A stretch of 64,000 bases of DNA from Emiliania huxleyi CCMP1516 (GCF_000372725.1 NW_005195940.1:319232-383231); one strand, 5' to 3'. Shown: positions 30,235 through 40,309, counted from the stretch's first letter. A program made the numbers and translations. The notes: generated by a model from the sequence alone, not told the origin.

Positions 30235-30345
30235 GAATAGTTCCCTTCCCCCCTCGGAGGGGGCCGGGCGAGGCGCACCCCGAGGGCCCCCCCTCTTTCC
30301 CCTTCCCCCCTCGGAGGGGGCCGGGCGAGGCGTAACCCGAGGGCC
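30235..30345. repeat. ~60-bp tandem duplication with CCCCCTCGGAGGGGG
   Basis: Two copies of CCTTCCCCCCTCGGAGGGGG followed by CCGGGCGAGGCG and CGAGGGCCC. The same unit, twice again, is at 43397-43500. Confidence 0.88.
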
Positions 30346-31206
30346 CTCTTCCCTGACCCCGCCCGCCTGCCCGCCTGCCCTGCCCGCCTGGCTGATAAGA
30401 TCTTTTCACCTCCTCATTGGTGGAGTATAGGTACGAGGGGGGTGGCGCATCTCTTGCGGGTCTCGCCAGGGGCGCCTACTAACCTCGCTTGCGAGGGGCG
30501 TGTGGCATGTCTGAACGGACTCGTGAGGGGAGCCTGCCAACCTCATTCGTCGAAGCGGCGCTTTGTACCCACACCCACCCCGCCGCATTCGTCGCCGGCG
30601 CGCGACAGGCTCCCGTCGGCCGGACTGCCCTCGACGAGTGGGTGTCGCCAACCAAGGCGACAGCACTCGAGGGTAGTGCCGACGGGACGCGGCTCGAAGG
30701 GCGTGGCTCCGCAGCGCGACTGGCACTCGTCGCAGAGGCCTCGCCTTCGACAAGTCGGGAACGGCTCTACCCGCACCTTTATCGCTAACACGCGCGCACC
30801 GCCGAGCCTGCGGCGGGCGCGCTGCAGCCGCACGTCTACCTTCGTCATAGTGCCACGACGTGCGGCCTAGAATTAGCACACGTGCCTCTGTTCGCAAACA
30901 CTCACACATTGAATTGTCACCGCCAGTGAGTGCGAGATAGGGATAGCCGCTGGCGGCTAGCCCGTGAGGAGGGCGACCATAGACACCTCACTGACCCCAC
31001 ACACGGTCTCGTCCGTGCCTCGCCGGCCGGCGAGATTGCTAGAGGTAGAGCAAGCCTGCTCTAGCCTCGCACGTCACTTCCTGTCGTCTGTTGTTTGTTG
31101 TGCCCTTGTTTGTTCCCTTGGCACCTTGGAGTGCTGGGGGGGGCGACAGGAGGGGCGTGGCCCTGGAGTGATGTGTACGCCTACTCAGGGTGTGTGGCAG
31201 CCCGCT
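30346..31206. other. no recognised gene
   Basis: A minus-strand frame (30848-30543) has a Cys cluster (CRRRGLCDECQSRCG), but I cannot assign it. The rest shows nothing. Confidence 0.4.
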
Positions 31207-31345
31207 GGCTGTGTGTCTTGTGAGCTTGTTTGTGTCTGTGTGTCGCTCGTGCGTGTCGTCATCATCTGTCTTGCGTCCACCCATACCGCGTTGGTGTCCA
31301 GTCCGAGCCTGACTGTTCTTCACCTTCCTACCTACCTACCTACCT
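31207..31345 (+). repeat. dispersed 'leader-like' repeat
   Basis: Full-length match to 15930-16075, from GCTGTGTGTCTTGTGAGC to CTACCTACCTACCTAG. Confidence 0.92.
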
Positions 31346-31346
31346 A

Positions 31347-31445
31347 GAGAGAGAGAATTCTTGATACGAAACCACGACGACACACACCAGTCGACTCGCA
31401 TCGGTTGCCTCCATGAACGGCGGAGCTATTCTCGCGCCCACACCA

Positions 31446-31446
<1 letters not shown>
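31347..31446 (+). repeat. ~100-bp dispersed repeat, copy 2
   Basis: Near-identical to 6291-6389. Here it follows the leader-like repeat directly and is followed by a (CT)n tract. Confidence 0.92.
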
Positions 31447-31492
<46 letters not shown>

Positions 31493-31555
31493 CTACCTAC
31501 CGGGTTACACCAATCCTCGCTACCCAACGCGGCCAAAGGAATTGAGAGAGAGAAT

Positions 31556-31634
<79 letters not shown>

Positions 31635-31635
31635 C
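31447..31635. repeat. two (CT)n tracts around a dispersed motif
   Basis: (CT)n at about 31447-31490 and 31558-31632. Between them (31501-31542) lies GGGTTACACCAATCC...CCAACGCGGCCAAAGGA, which recurs at 43780-43817. Confidence 0.92.
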
Positions 31636-31656
31636 CAAAGGAATTCACCTCGAGTC
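31631..31656 (+). promoter_or_regulatory. short shared motif upstream of the GT8-like gene
   Basis: CGGCCAAAGGAATTCACCTC here matches CGGCCAAAGGATATCCACCTC about 95-115 bp upstream of the lipase maturation factor start. Both are just upstream of long intronless secretory-pathway genes. A promoter or 5' UTR role is inference; it may simply be the end of a dispersed repeat. Confidence 0.3.
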
Positions 31657-31690
31657 CGGGAGGCGTTTCTTGTAAATTTCGATACGTTGT

Positions 31691-33007
31691 ATGCTGTCAG
31701 CCCTAGCGCTGGTGGCCCTCGCGGCGCCAATACTCTATCCGGAGCCTCGCGTGTGCGATTCCTACGTTGAGCGTGGAGTGTGGTACTCGTCCGAGGGGTG
31801 GGTGAACATCCTCAAGACCAAGAGCACGGTCGCAGCCTGTGCCAAGGCGTGTGCCGAGGATGAGAGGTGTAGCTACTGGACCTTGCAGCTAACAGGCCGC
31901 CGGGAGTGCCACTTAATGGAGCTTCGGGTCGGCTCACCACACCCTTCACAGGGCGACGTCCACGGCGCCTGCACCAATCCTGCTGATCTGCCTGAGCCGT
32001 CGCCGAATGGGCTCGGCTCACAGGAAATGCATGTCGCCTTCCTGACACTCGGCACCGACTTTGAAACGTACGTGAAGCGAGCGCTCGCAACCGTGCGTAA
32101 TATTGAGGCTCGGAGCGAGGTGCGCACCGCACACTATCACCTGATCGTCTCCTCGAGGGCGTACAAGCTTGCCACAGAGGAGGCCCGTCAGGAGGCGCGC
32201 CACCGCCCGTCCACGGCTTGGCACGACGTGCCCACTCGACGCGTGCACATTCACGCTCTGACCGCGGCCCTGACAAGCGAGGCTCGCAAGCTTCACTCAC
32301 AGATATCGGCCACGACGCCGGGCAACGGCAAGATTTTCATGTACAAGCCGATTCTGCATCAAATCCTGCCGATTTGGGTCCCGAGGGCCGTTGTCCTCGA
32401 CACCGACGTCTACTTCGTGTCAGATATTGCCGGGCTCTGGGCGCAGTTCGACTCATTTGCAGCGCGAGCCGTGATCGGCGTCGCCGAGGAGCAATGCCAA
32501 TCGTATGCTGAGGTGCTCGCACGCGGCGGCCATCGCATCAATGGGGGCGTGCAGCTGCACGAGCTGGACCGCATGCGACACTCCCGCCGATACGCCGACG
32601 TCCTCGCGCGCATTGCGGACAAGACCCTGCCGCCGCTTTCGGAGCGCGGTGAGCTTGGCAGCCTCGGCGATCAGAGCATGTACGCGTGGATGAGCATCTA
32701 CGGCCGCGACCTGCTGCATCTGCTGCCGTGCGGGTGGAATCGGCAGACGGGCGGCCTCATCGGCTTGCCGGGCTTCTGGGCGGCCAATCGGTGCGAGTCG
32801 CCGTGCATGCTCGTGCACGGCAACCACGGCGAGCACAAAGACTTGATGGAGGCGCTCAAGGCGGACCCGACGGGCTCGATGTGCAAGAGCACGGTGCGGC
32901 GATTCCGCACGACCCAGCAATTCTTCAAGTCGGGCGACCACGCGCGCATGCTCGAGATGCTCGAGGAGCAGTGCTGCCCAGGGTCGATACCTCGACGAGA
33001 TCTGTGA
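31691..33007 (+). CDS. secretory glycosyltransferase (GT8-like) with N-terminal PAN domain
   Basis: Intronless, 438 residues. A signal peptide (MLSALALVALAAPIL) leads into a PAN/apple-like domain at ~22-93 (GWVNILKTKSTVAACAKACA, DERCSYWTLQL, CHLME). The rest follows the GT-A transferases of family GT8: LDTDVYFVSDIAGLW at ~236 with the metal-binding DxD, then INGGVQLHELDRMR at ~281, LGDQSMYAWM, and HGNHGEHKD near the C-terminus, the place of the second metal ligand. It likely transfers a sugar (xylose- or glucose-type, LARGE or xylosyltransferase kin) in the Golgi lumen. The PAN domain may bind glycan or protein. The donor sugar cannot be read from sequence. The start Met is preceded by dispersed repeats and CT tracts. 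Confidence 0.85.
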   Translation: MLSALALVALAAPILYPEPRVCDSYVERGVWYSSEGWVNILKTKSTVAACAKACAEDERCSYWTLQLTGRRECHLMELRVGSPHPSQGDVHGACTNPADLPEPSPNGLGSQEMHVAFLTLGTDFETYVKRALATVRNIEARSEVRTAHYHLIVSSRAYKLATEEARQEARHRPSTAWHDVPTRRVHIHALTAALTSEARKLHSQISATTPGNGKIFMYKPILHQILPIWVPRAVVLDTDVYFVSDIAGLWAQFDSFAARAVIGVAEEQCQSYAEVLARGGHRINGGVQLHELDRMRHSRRYADVLARIADKTLPPLSERGELGSLGDQSMYAWMSIYGRDLLHLLPCGWNRQTGGLIGLPGFWAANRCESPCMLVHGNHGEHKDLMEALKADPTGSMCKSTVRRFRTTQQFFKSGDHARMLEMLEEQCCPGSIPRRDL

Positions 33008-34690
33008 ATGCTGAGAAGGAGCTCCACCGCCCTTCACCGCTCACACGAACTTAGTGCTACATGGCATCAGCGATATCTAACACCGACGCTCAGACGGAAG
33101 TTTCGAAAAGTGCCAGCTCGTTGGTAGAGAGGTGCTAGGGGTGCCACGCTGTTTTCCACAACCACTGAATGCACCGATGCAATGCAAACGTCTTTTCATT
33201 TTCCATACCTCTCACACGACACAAAGACCCCGTTGCTGCTCTCTCTGGTGGCGCGCGCACGCGGAGACAAATCAAACGATTTTTTTTCGCAGAGCGCCTC
33301 GAGTTGTTAATTAGCACAAGTCAATGGTCCCTGGTAGCAGCCACTCGCAAACACACACCGCACAGCACCGCGCGCCCGCCCACCGCCCCGCCCAGGCGGG
33401 AAAGAGATGAGGAGATGGGACAGCGAAGGAGGAGCCACGAACACGTATGGGAGGGTTCAGTAATGCGTCACGCTGCCCGGCATTTCTCACTTTCCGGGAC
33501 AGCCCCGCCCTTTCGAGGCAGGAAAGTGGCGGCTACCCCGTACGCCCTGCTGCTTCTACCCCGACGCCGACCGCCCATTCGCCCCTCCTCGTTCCCGCCT
33601 CGAATCCTCCGGACCCCGACAGGCCGCCCGACGTTGGGCCTCTGCCCCGCACGCCCCCGCCCCTTCTGCCCCTCGCACACTCCCAGGCCCGACATGCACA
33701 TACAAGACAAACCCGGCGTCCTGCTCTCAAAAGAAAAAGAAAAAGGGAATGAGGAGACCAGCGGGGGAGACTCCCCGCCTATGCAACACCCCAGAGAGGG
33801 GCTGCCATCGCCGAAGCTGTGCCTAAGCATAACTCCCAAACCCGCAGCGGCCCGGGGGGCCTTGGGGGCAGCCTGCCGGACCGCTGTTGCACGGGGCCAA
33901 GCCCCAGAAGATGAGTGTAGTTGATGGATCGGGCTGTCGACCGTCGGCCTCCCCTCTTTTCGCCAGAGTGGGACCTACGCCGCGCCGGGTAGGGGGCGCG
34001 CCTGGTCCTCGACGGAGCCGCGCGCCCCAAACGACCCAGGCGGCGAGTAGTCGTCGTCGAACCTTCGACACGTAGTCGCCCGTGGTCAGCGCCCCTCCTC
34101 CCTCGCCCGTCCCTATTCGTACTGCACCCGAGGCGCCCGCGGCATCTCGCCGCCCATCTTCGGCCACGCGTTGTAGTCGAAGATGGCGGCGTTGCGCCTT
34201 GAGAGAGAGAGAGAGAGATTTTGTTTTGCGCCTTGCGACGATGGTCGAGTGCACTTGCAGGAAGTATGGTTCTTGCACTTGTGCAAGATTGGGCGTCTTC
34301 TGCCGCAGTCCCTTTGATGGGAGGCCCCAGGGTGGGGGCCACCTCGAACCCCTCCCCGCAGCAACCTCGCTTGCCGTCGCCGTCGCCGCCATCGGTCTCG
34401 CTTTCGCCGCCTCCGTCCGTGTCGCCGTCGCCTCCGCCGTCGGATTCGCCTTTGTCGCCTGCTCCGTCCGTGTCGTCCTCGCCGCCGTCACGATTCGGCA
34501 TACACACAGTTTGCACATCTGCAAGTTCTTCTTGATGTACACGGCGGTGCAGCCCCTGGCAATTAGCGGGCAGCTCAAGGCATCGACGCTCTCGCCGAAG
34601 CCCCTGTGCACTTGCCGCCGTTTTATTCGGCGCAATGGCCGGCGTTGAAGCTCCGAACCCAGGCGCAGCCGAGCCCGTTCAGAGACAACA
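33008..34690. other. no supported gene
   Basis: Long overlapping frames reflect GC-rich DNA. A few protein-like words appear, for example VECTCRKYGSCTCARLG on the plus strand near 34245 and IFDYNAWPKMGGEMP on the minus strand near 34140-34180. They do not build a recognisable gene. A (GA)n run is at 34200-34217. Confidence 0.4.
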
Positions 34691-34699
34691 CCAACAACC

Positions 34700-35135
34700 T
34701 CTTTCACTCATTCTTAAAACAGTACCGGCCGGGATTTCGAAGATAGTGCTAAAATGGATGCCTGGAGAATGGCATTTAATTTCGCGGACCGGCTCTTTTA
34801 GCAATCAGGTCATGTCACCGCTTAATGTGCATGTGCGTGGCCTACGTCAGAGACCAAGTGACCAGCCGTCCCGGGCAATTTGTGACCCGTCTACGCCCTC
34901 GCGCCTCGGGCGCGGCCGGCCACCGCCGGCTGCCCCGTTGACTTCCCCGCCGCGCTAGGCGTTCGTTCGCAGTAATCTGGCTTAGTTCAGAGAGGTCGGG
35001 TCGTCTCTATGCGTATCACAGCGCGGCGCTGGCCTGCGCATGGCGGGCATGTGGTCGAATCAGTCAATCATTTGATGTTAGTGCCAAAACCGCGGAACCG
35101 AAAATGGCGTTTAATTTTGCGCACCTGCTGTCCGC
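34700..35135 (+). mobile_element. short fossil fragments resembling reverse transcriptase
   Basis: Two short stretches (about 34710-34830 and 35040-35135) recall the conserved K-W-R-L-I region of reverse transcriptases, possibly of DIRS type. They are broken remnants too short to date or classify firmly. Confidence 0.3.
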
Positions 35136-35297
35136 CGCCTGCGGCGGCGCTGCGCGCCGCCTACGCGCGCTGCGCGCGCGTTTTTTCTCTCTTTTTCTGT
35201 CTTTTTCACAGTGTAATTTTACCAAAAAAATGCCTTTTTTTTGCATCAGCCCTGCTGGGCCGTCTGTGCCGCTGCCGCCGATATCCGCGCCGCCGAT

Positions 35298-35790
35298 ATG
35301 CTGAGATTACTACGGCTTCCGGGCGCGCTCTCGCCGACTCTCTCGGCCGGCACGTCACGCGCCTGCTCCAGCCGCTGCTCCGTCTACGAGGCGCGGCACC
35401 GCATCTTTGGCGCGTCCCTCTCCCGCGACCCTCGGCCGTACAAGTCGCTCAAGAACCTGCAGCACGCGGGCGGCTTCATCGGCCCGAAGGTCGCGGCTTA
35501 CTACCCGAAGCCGCACCCGCTGATGCGCCACCCGGTCTTCCGCATGGTGCGCGCCGCCATCGCCGCCGTTGTCGCCGCCGCCGCCGCCGCCGCTGCCGCT
35601 GCCGCTGCCACCCGCGCGCGCCCGCCCCGCCAGCCCGTTTCACCCCACGCGTGCGCCGACGCCGAGCTGCGCGCCGCCGCCGCGTCAGGCGCTCAACGAG
35701 GAGCGGCTAAACAGGATCGAGATCAACCAGAAAATGGGGAAGGCGCCGCCCAAGAAGGGCGAGGGGAAGCGCTCAAAGAAGAAGAAGTGA
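35298..35790 (+). CDS. small basic protein, probably mitochondrial, unknown
   Basis: Two exons, 35298-35546 and 35689-35790, joined by a phase-0 GT-AG intron of 142 bp (ATG|GTGCGC ... GCGTCAG|GCGCTC), give 116 residues. The N-terminus (MLRLLRLPGALSPTLSAGTSRA) is Arg/Ser/Leu-rich without acids, like a mitochondrial presequence. The centre (RPYKSLKNLQHAGGFIGPKV then YYPKPHPLMRHPVF) is compact and basic. The end is very basic (NQKMGKAPPKKGEGKRSKKK). Size and charge would suit a mitochondrial ribosomal subunit, but I do not recognise which, so no function is assigned. The intron is mostly a GCC-rich run. Confidence 0.6.
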
Positions 35791-35904
35791 CGGAGCTCGT
35801 GCATTCGAGGGTGCATTGTGCGGAACTTTGTGTATTCGACTGTTCAAATATTTCAAATAACCCAGACACCACGGTCACTCCTCCCAACGGTCTCTATAGT
35901 CAAG

Positions 35905-36045
35905 GGTAAGGGACACCCAAGCCGCCGCGCGCCGCGCCGGCGCGCGGCCGGCGCGCGGGCGGGGCCCCGCCCGCCCGGCGGCGCGCTTGAGCGCGCGCCG
36001 GCGCCGGCCTCTCGTTGCGCGTTCGGCGTTGGCCGGGGCGGCGCG
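35905..36045. other. GC-only palindrome-rich segment
   Basis: Alternating CGCGCCGGCGCGCGGCC-type sequence with many self-complementary words, followed to 36660 by DNA with no recognised gene. Confidence 0.6.
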
Positions 36046-36667
36046 GGGGGCTCACACTTCTCCCCCCGCCCGGTTCTCGTCCCAGGGCATCGCCGCTCAC
36101 CGGGGGATGCGGGAAGCCGATTGAGGTGCGTCCGCCAGCTTGGGCCAGGCTTGGGCGGAGAGGAGGCCCTTTGTGGCTTTTGCTAGGGCGGCCGCTGGGT
36201 TCGCGAGGGCGTCTGGAGGCAGAGTCTGAAGCTCACCCATGGGAGAAAGTGAGGTCTACTGCTCCGCTCCGCCTACCCGCTACCCCTGATCGTGCTGAAC
36301 AAGCTCCTCTCGTGTTCGCGCGGGTCACAACGCCAACACCGCCGACATCTCCCAACCTATAGCTGCTAGCTCCCAACCGGTGAGATGATGGAGTTGCAAT
36401 GGAGAGGGGGGGCGTCACTGCTTCAGCAGAGCGTACGTGAGCGTGCATCGCGTCGACGTCCTGTACCGACTACCGCCCCCCCTGAAAACACCAGCGAGGC
36501 AGGGCGAGACGATCGGGGGGTCCCGTACCATGCGGATTCGACCCTATCCAGTGCTCGCTAAAGGTACTGCTAGGTCTGTATCGCGCGCCTTGCTAGGTAC
36601 CGCGCGGCCAAAGGATATCAACCTCGAGAACCTCGAGAACCTAGTACCGCGGCGAAGAAAAGATTTT

Positions 36668-36753
36668 AAACAAAAGAACTCTCTCTCACAGCAGACAGGC
36701 TCGACACAGGTGCGAACTGGCGCGTGCTAGTACTATCACCGGCACACCACCGG
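36668..36753 (+). repeat. partial copy of the 160-bp direct repeat
   Basis: It matches the first ~85 bp of 40053-40210 and 41512-41671 (CAAAAGAACTCTCTCTCACA through ATCACCGGCACACCACCGG) and then diverges. About 70 bp upstream (36600-36640) is CGGCCAAAGGATATCAACCTC, also shared with 43807-43840. Confidence 0.85.
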
Positions 36754-36998
36754 TCCTGACGTCGACAGACGCCCGATGATCACGGTGAAGCTGAGCCGGA
36801 ACGCGTCGACAAGTCTCGTCTGAGCCCGTGGCGGTCGCCGGCTGAGTCGCCGTACACGGGCCGGTACCTCAGGCGTCACCTCCGCAGCCTCAGGTCTCAC
36901 ACTCCATCACCTCCGACGGGACGCCTTCGATGGCACGCTCGGCGGCGACTTTGTTGCAGCCCCACAGCGAGCGCGGCGTCGAGCCTACTCACTCCAGT

Positions 36999-37041
36999 TG
37001 GATACACGCACTCCCTGGGACCCAGGGAGTGCGTGTATCCA
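36999..37041. repeat. perfect 21-bp hairpin with 1-nt spacer
   Basis: 36999-37019 is the exact reverse complement of 37021-37041, starting TGGATACACGCACTCC. The single base between is A at 37020. Confidence 0.97.
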
Positions 37042-37126
37042 GCTCGCGGTGCGTCCCGGCAGCCCGCGCTGGCTGCGGAGCTGCAACAAACTCGAGACAC
37101 GCCTTTTGGGACATTTTAAGTGTATG

Positions 37127-38065
37127 TACTCGCAGAATGTGGGTAAACGAAAGTACCGTATTCGGTACTATCAAGAAAGACACCGAAAAAAGTCGCCGCG
37201 GCAGTCCACGACGAGCCAGCCTGCTGCCGGCTCGCACGGCAGCCTCTTCCTATGGACCAGCCTCGACTTCCATACAGTCAACATTTTGTCGCTGCGTGCT
37301 CGTGGCGAGCTGTGGCGGCGGTCGAAGTTGGCCCAGATTCGGTGACGAGCGCCGGACGATAGTACCGCCTCTGTTCGCCCTGTGCATGTCAGGCCAGGCT
37401 GCAGCAGGGCACTACCAACGTGCTGCCCTGTTGCAGCCTGACTTTGCCCACTGTGCACAGTCGCCAGAGCACCACCACCGCCCGGCATCGTGTCACGGCG
37501 AGCTCCTTCTGCGCCCGCTCGCGAGGCTCTCGCGCTGGCACACTTTGGCCATCTGCTGCTCGCGTTCGGCGAGCTCTTCTCCGCACTCCTGCCACGGTGC
37601 CGTCACCACACACCTTCTGGCTGGCCTGAGCCGCGCGGGGTCGCCGGCGGGGGCAACGCGTCGACCTCTCTCTCTGGTGCACCACGGGCCGCAACGGCCT
37701 GCTAGCAGCGTGCGCGAGGAGGCAGTGTGCCGGCACAGTCGAGCCGGAGCATCGGGTTCTTGATGCTTCTGGGGTCAAGTTTGACCTTATGTGGCATAAT
37801 ATGCAACAATAATGCGATGCTATCTCCCGGCTTTTTGAGATATGATCCCTCAAAGTCGAATTTTCGTTTACTGGTGACCATAGTACCGTCTGTCCGGTTT
37901 GCGTTTCTTCAAACGAAACACTTTAAGTCTCGACAATCACTAAGCTGCTTATGTGGCACCGCAGAGGCTCCCTTGGGGATGCCTGAGGCCACCCCAACCA
38001 CTCACTAAGCCGTACGTAGACGTATTGGGCGCTACTTTTTTCGTTTACCCACATTATGCGAGTAG
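37127..38065. mobile_element. non-autonomous DNA transposon copy A with terminal inverted repeats
   Basis: The left end 37127-37155 (TACTCGCAGAATGTGGG, TAAACGAAAGTA) is matched in inverse orientation by 38034-38065 (TTTCGTTTACCCACATTATG, CGAGTA). The ~900 bp inside has no transposase. Its core (about 37190-38005) recurs inverted at 40325-41112. A plain non-autonomous cut-and-paste element is the simplest reading. Superfamily is unknown because target-site duplications are not clear. Confidence 0.7.
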
Positions 38066-38091
38066 CCACCGAAGGGATGAAGCGGTGCGGA

Positions 38092-38280
38092 GCGCGGAGC
38101 CAACCCTCGGAGACCCGTGTTTACTTTACGGCCCTCTCCCTGCGAACGCGCACCCCCTGGGCTAGGGCTCTCTTGCCCGCAACCCGATGCCAATCATCCG
38201 GCCCGCTGGGTGCGCTTCTGAGCTCCCCGGCCCTGGATGTGCGGTTAATGACTGCACTCCAAGTGCTCCAAGAGTGCTCT
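38092..38280 (+). repeat. dispersed fragment matching 16725-16935
   Basis: CCAACCCTCGGAGACCCGTG, GGGCTCTCTTG, CAATCATCCGGCCC and TGCACTCCAAGTGCTCCA occur in the same order as in the first copy. Confidence 0.88.
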
Positions 38281-38717
38281 TACGTACATTCCCGTAGGAG
38301 ACTCTGCTGACAGGGTTTGCGATGAGGAGCGACCCGAATTTTCGACGCTTTTGGCCCATATACTCGCACAACATGCCATTTACTTTACCTACCTTACAAC
38401 GTGCAACACGCCAATCCGAATGGCCAGACGCATCATCTATTCCCCCGACTGTCTCCCGTGTCTTTCGCCCAACCAGACCCGGACCCCACTTCCCCCTCCC
38501 CCGCCCTTTTGCCCGCTCGGACGCTCTTGTCCCAAGCGGCCGAAGCGCGCCCCGAGAGACGCAGACACCCCCCCCCCCCCCCACCCCCCACCCCCCCCCA
38601 CCGCCGCTGTGCGTCGTGCTCCGCAGCCGCAGGGTCTGCTGCTCTCTCTGCCGTGCTCGCGCGGCGGTCCCGCCGGGCCCCGCGCCCTCGCCGCCCGGCC
38701 GGGGCTGGAGAGGCTCA

Positions 38718-39979
38718 TCAGAGTCCGATGCCGCGCTCCTCGCACACGGCCACCAGCTCAGGCTGCTTGTGGCCCACCTCGAGGTACTGCACGCGAGGGG
38801 AGGTGCGATGAGCATTGGGCGGGGGAGGGGCGTGTGGCGAGGGGGGGCGTCTCGCGCCTTCAGGCTCGGGGCGGCCCCCTCCTTGAGGGCGGCGGCCAGC
38901 GCCTTGCAGCCCTCGTCGCTAAGCTTGTTTTCGTTGAGATAGAGCTTCTCGAGCCGCGGCGCTGCCCCCTCCTTGAGGGCGGCGGCCAGCGCCTTGCAGC
39001 CCTCGTCGCCAATCTTGTTGTAGCTTAGAGAAAGCTCCTCGAGCCGCGGCGCTGCCCCGCTCGCGAGGACCTCCGCCAGCTGCGCCGCCTCCGCGTCGCC
39101 CCAGCCGAGGCCGCGGTAGGACAGCTCGGTCGCCTTGCCAAACTGCTCCTCGAAGGCGGCCTCGTACAGCTGCTTCACGAGCGGTTTGTCGTCCTTGCCG
39201 TTGGTGAAGCTCTTCTTCTCCAGCTCCGCCGCGAACGCAGACGGCAGCAGCGGAGGGCGCCGGCCGCCGGCCTGGGTGCAGTCGCCGATGAGGCTGCCGC
39301 AGTCGTACTCCTTGCCGACGCGCATCTTGCCGAGGTCGAGGGAGAGGTCGCCGGACTTGGTAAGGCTCGCCCAGGCGTTCTCGGTGAAGCACCAGCCGCG
39401 GTCAAAGTACTTGGCAACGTTGGTGCCCTCGGCCTGGTCCTCCGCCTTGTGGCCGTCCGGGAAGGAGGTCAGCCGCAGCACGGTCGTGTGCTGGTGGGAG
39501 TAGAGCGTGCCGAGGCAGCTCAGCCCCTGCTTGAAGAGCGCGTTCTGCTCCTCGGTGCGCAGGACGCCGTTGGGGGGGTCGGGGTGCTGGTGCAGCGAGC
39601 CGAAGTCCCAGAAGACGCCGAGCCGCGGGATGTCAATATGGCTGAGCAGGGCCTTGAGCGCCCTCGCGACGCGGGAGAGGTTGGCTCCGCGCGGGTCGGG
39701 GTGGTCCTTGGTCAGCCACGGGTAGGAGAGCGCGGCGACGGGCAGGTCATACTCGGTCGCCTCGACGAGGTCGGCGAAAGAGAGGAAGGCCTCCTTGGGC
39801 AGCGCCTGGCGGTGGGTGAGGACGCCGCCCGCCTCGGCGTGGCTGATGATCCACTGCGCGTCGAGGAGGGCGACGGCGCCGCTCGCGAGGACACGCTCCA
39901 GGTCGCCGCCGCCGAGCTTGCGCCACCGCGCCAGCTTCTCCTCGTAGGTCAGACCCGGCTTGCTCGTGCCGCAGCCCAT
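38718..39979 (-). CDS. N-myristoylated LRR protein with conserved N-terminal domain
   Basis: Two exons (39979-38858, 38786-38718) across a 71-bp GC-AG intron give 396 residues. The start MGCGTSKPG fits N-myristoylation (Gly2) plus palmitoylation (Cys3), so the protein is probably anchored to a membrane. Residues ~80-250 form a domain with LPVAALSYPWLTKDHPDPRG, LGVFWDFGSLHQH and KYFDRGWCFTENAWASL, a combination I have met only in algal proteins of unknown role. The C-terminal part has two clear ribonuclease-inhibitor-type LRRs (LEELSLSYNKIGDEGCKALA, LEKLYLNENKLSDEGCKALA). The last exon reads YLEVGHKQPELVAVCEERGI then GL and stop. The frame is open further upstream, but that part lies in a dispersed repeat. 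Confidence 0.8.
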
Positions 39980-40052
39980 CGCTTCGCCTGCCTGTGTAAG
40001 GCCGATCGACTTTGAGCACCTGCCTGTGGGAAGGCGATCGTGGAAGAATTTA

Positions 40053-40210
40053 AACAAAACAACTCTCTCTCACAGCAGACAGGCTCGACACAGGTGCGAA
40101 CTGGCGCGTGCTAGTACTATCACCGGCACACCACCGGAGCCGCCTAAGCGACTCCGTTAAGAACGGCAATGCACTTAGCTCCGTGCACAATGCCGCTGTC
40201 CCCGCACGCT
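40053..40210 (+). repeat. 160-bp direct repeat, left copy
   Basis: From AACAAAACAACTCTCTCTCA to GCTGTCCCCGCACGCT. It matches 41512-41671 in the same orientation with a handful of changes. Confidence 0.93.
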
Positions 40211-40309
40211 CGCCCCCAATGGGGCGGGGTTGAATGGGCTAGCACTGGCGTGGCGTTGACATGAGCACAAAGTTGCTAATGTGCGTAGACAAACACAGAG
40301 TAGGGTTGA

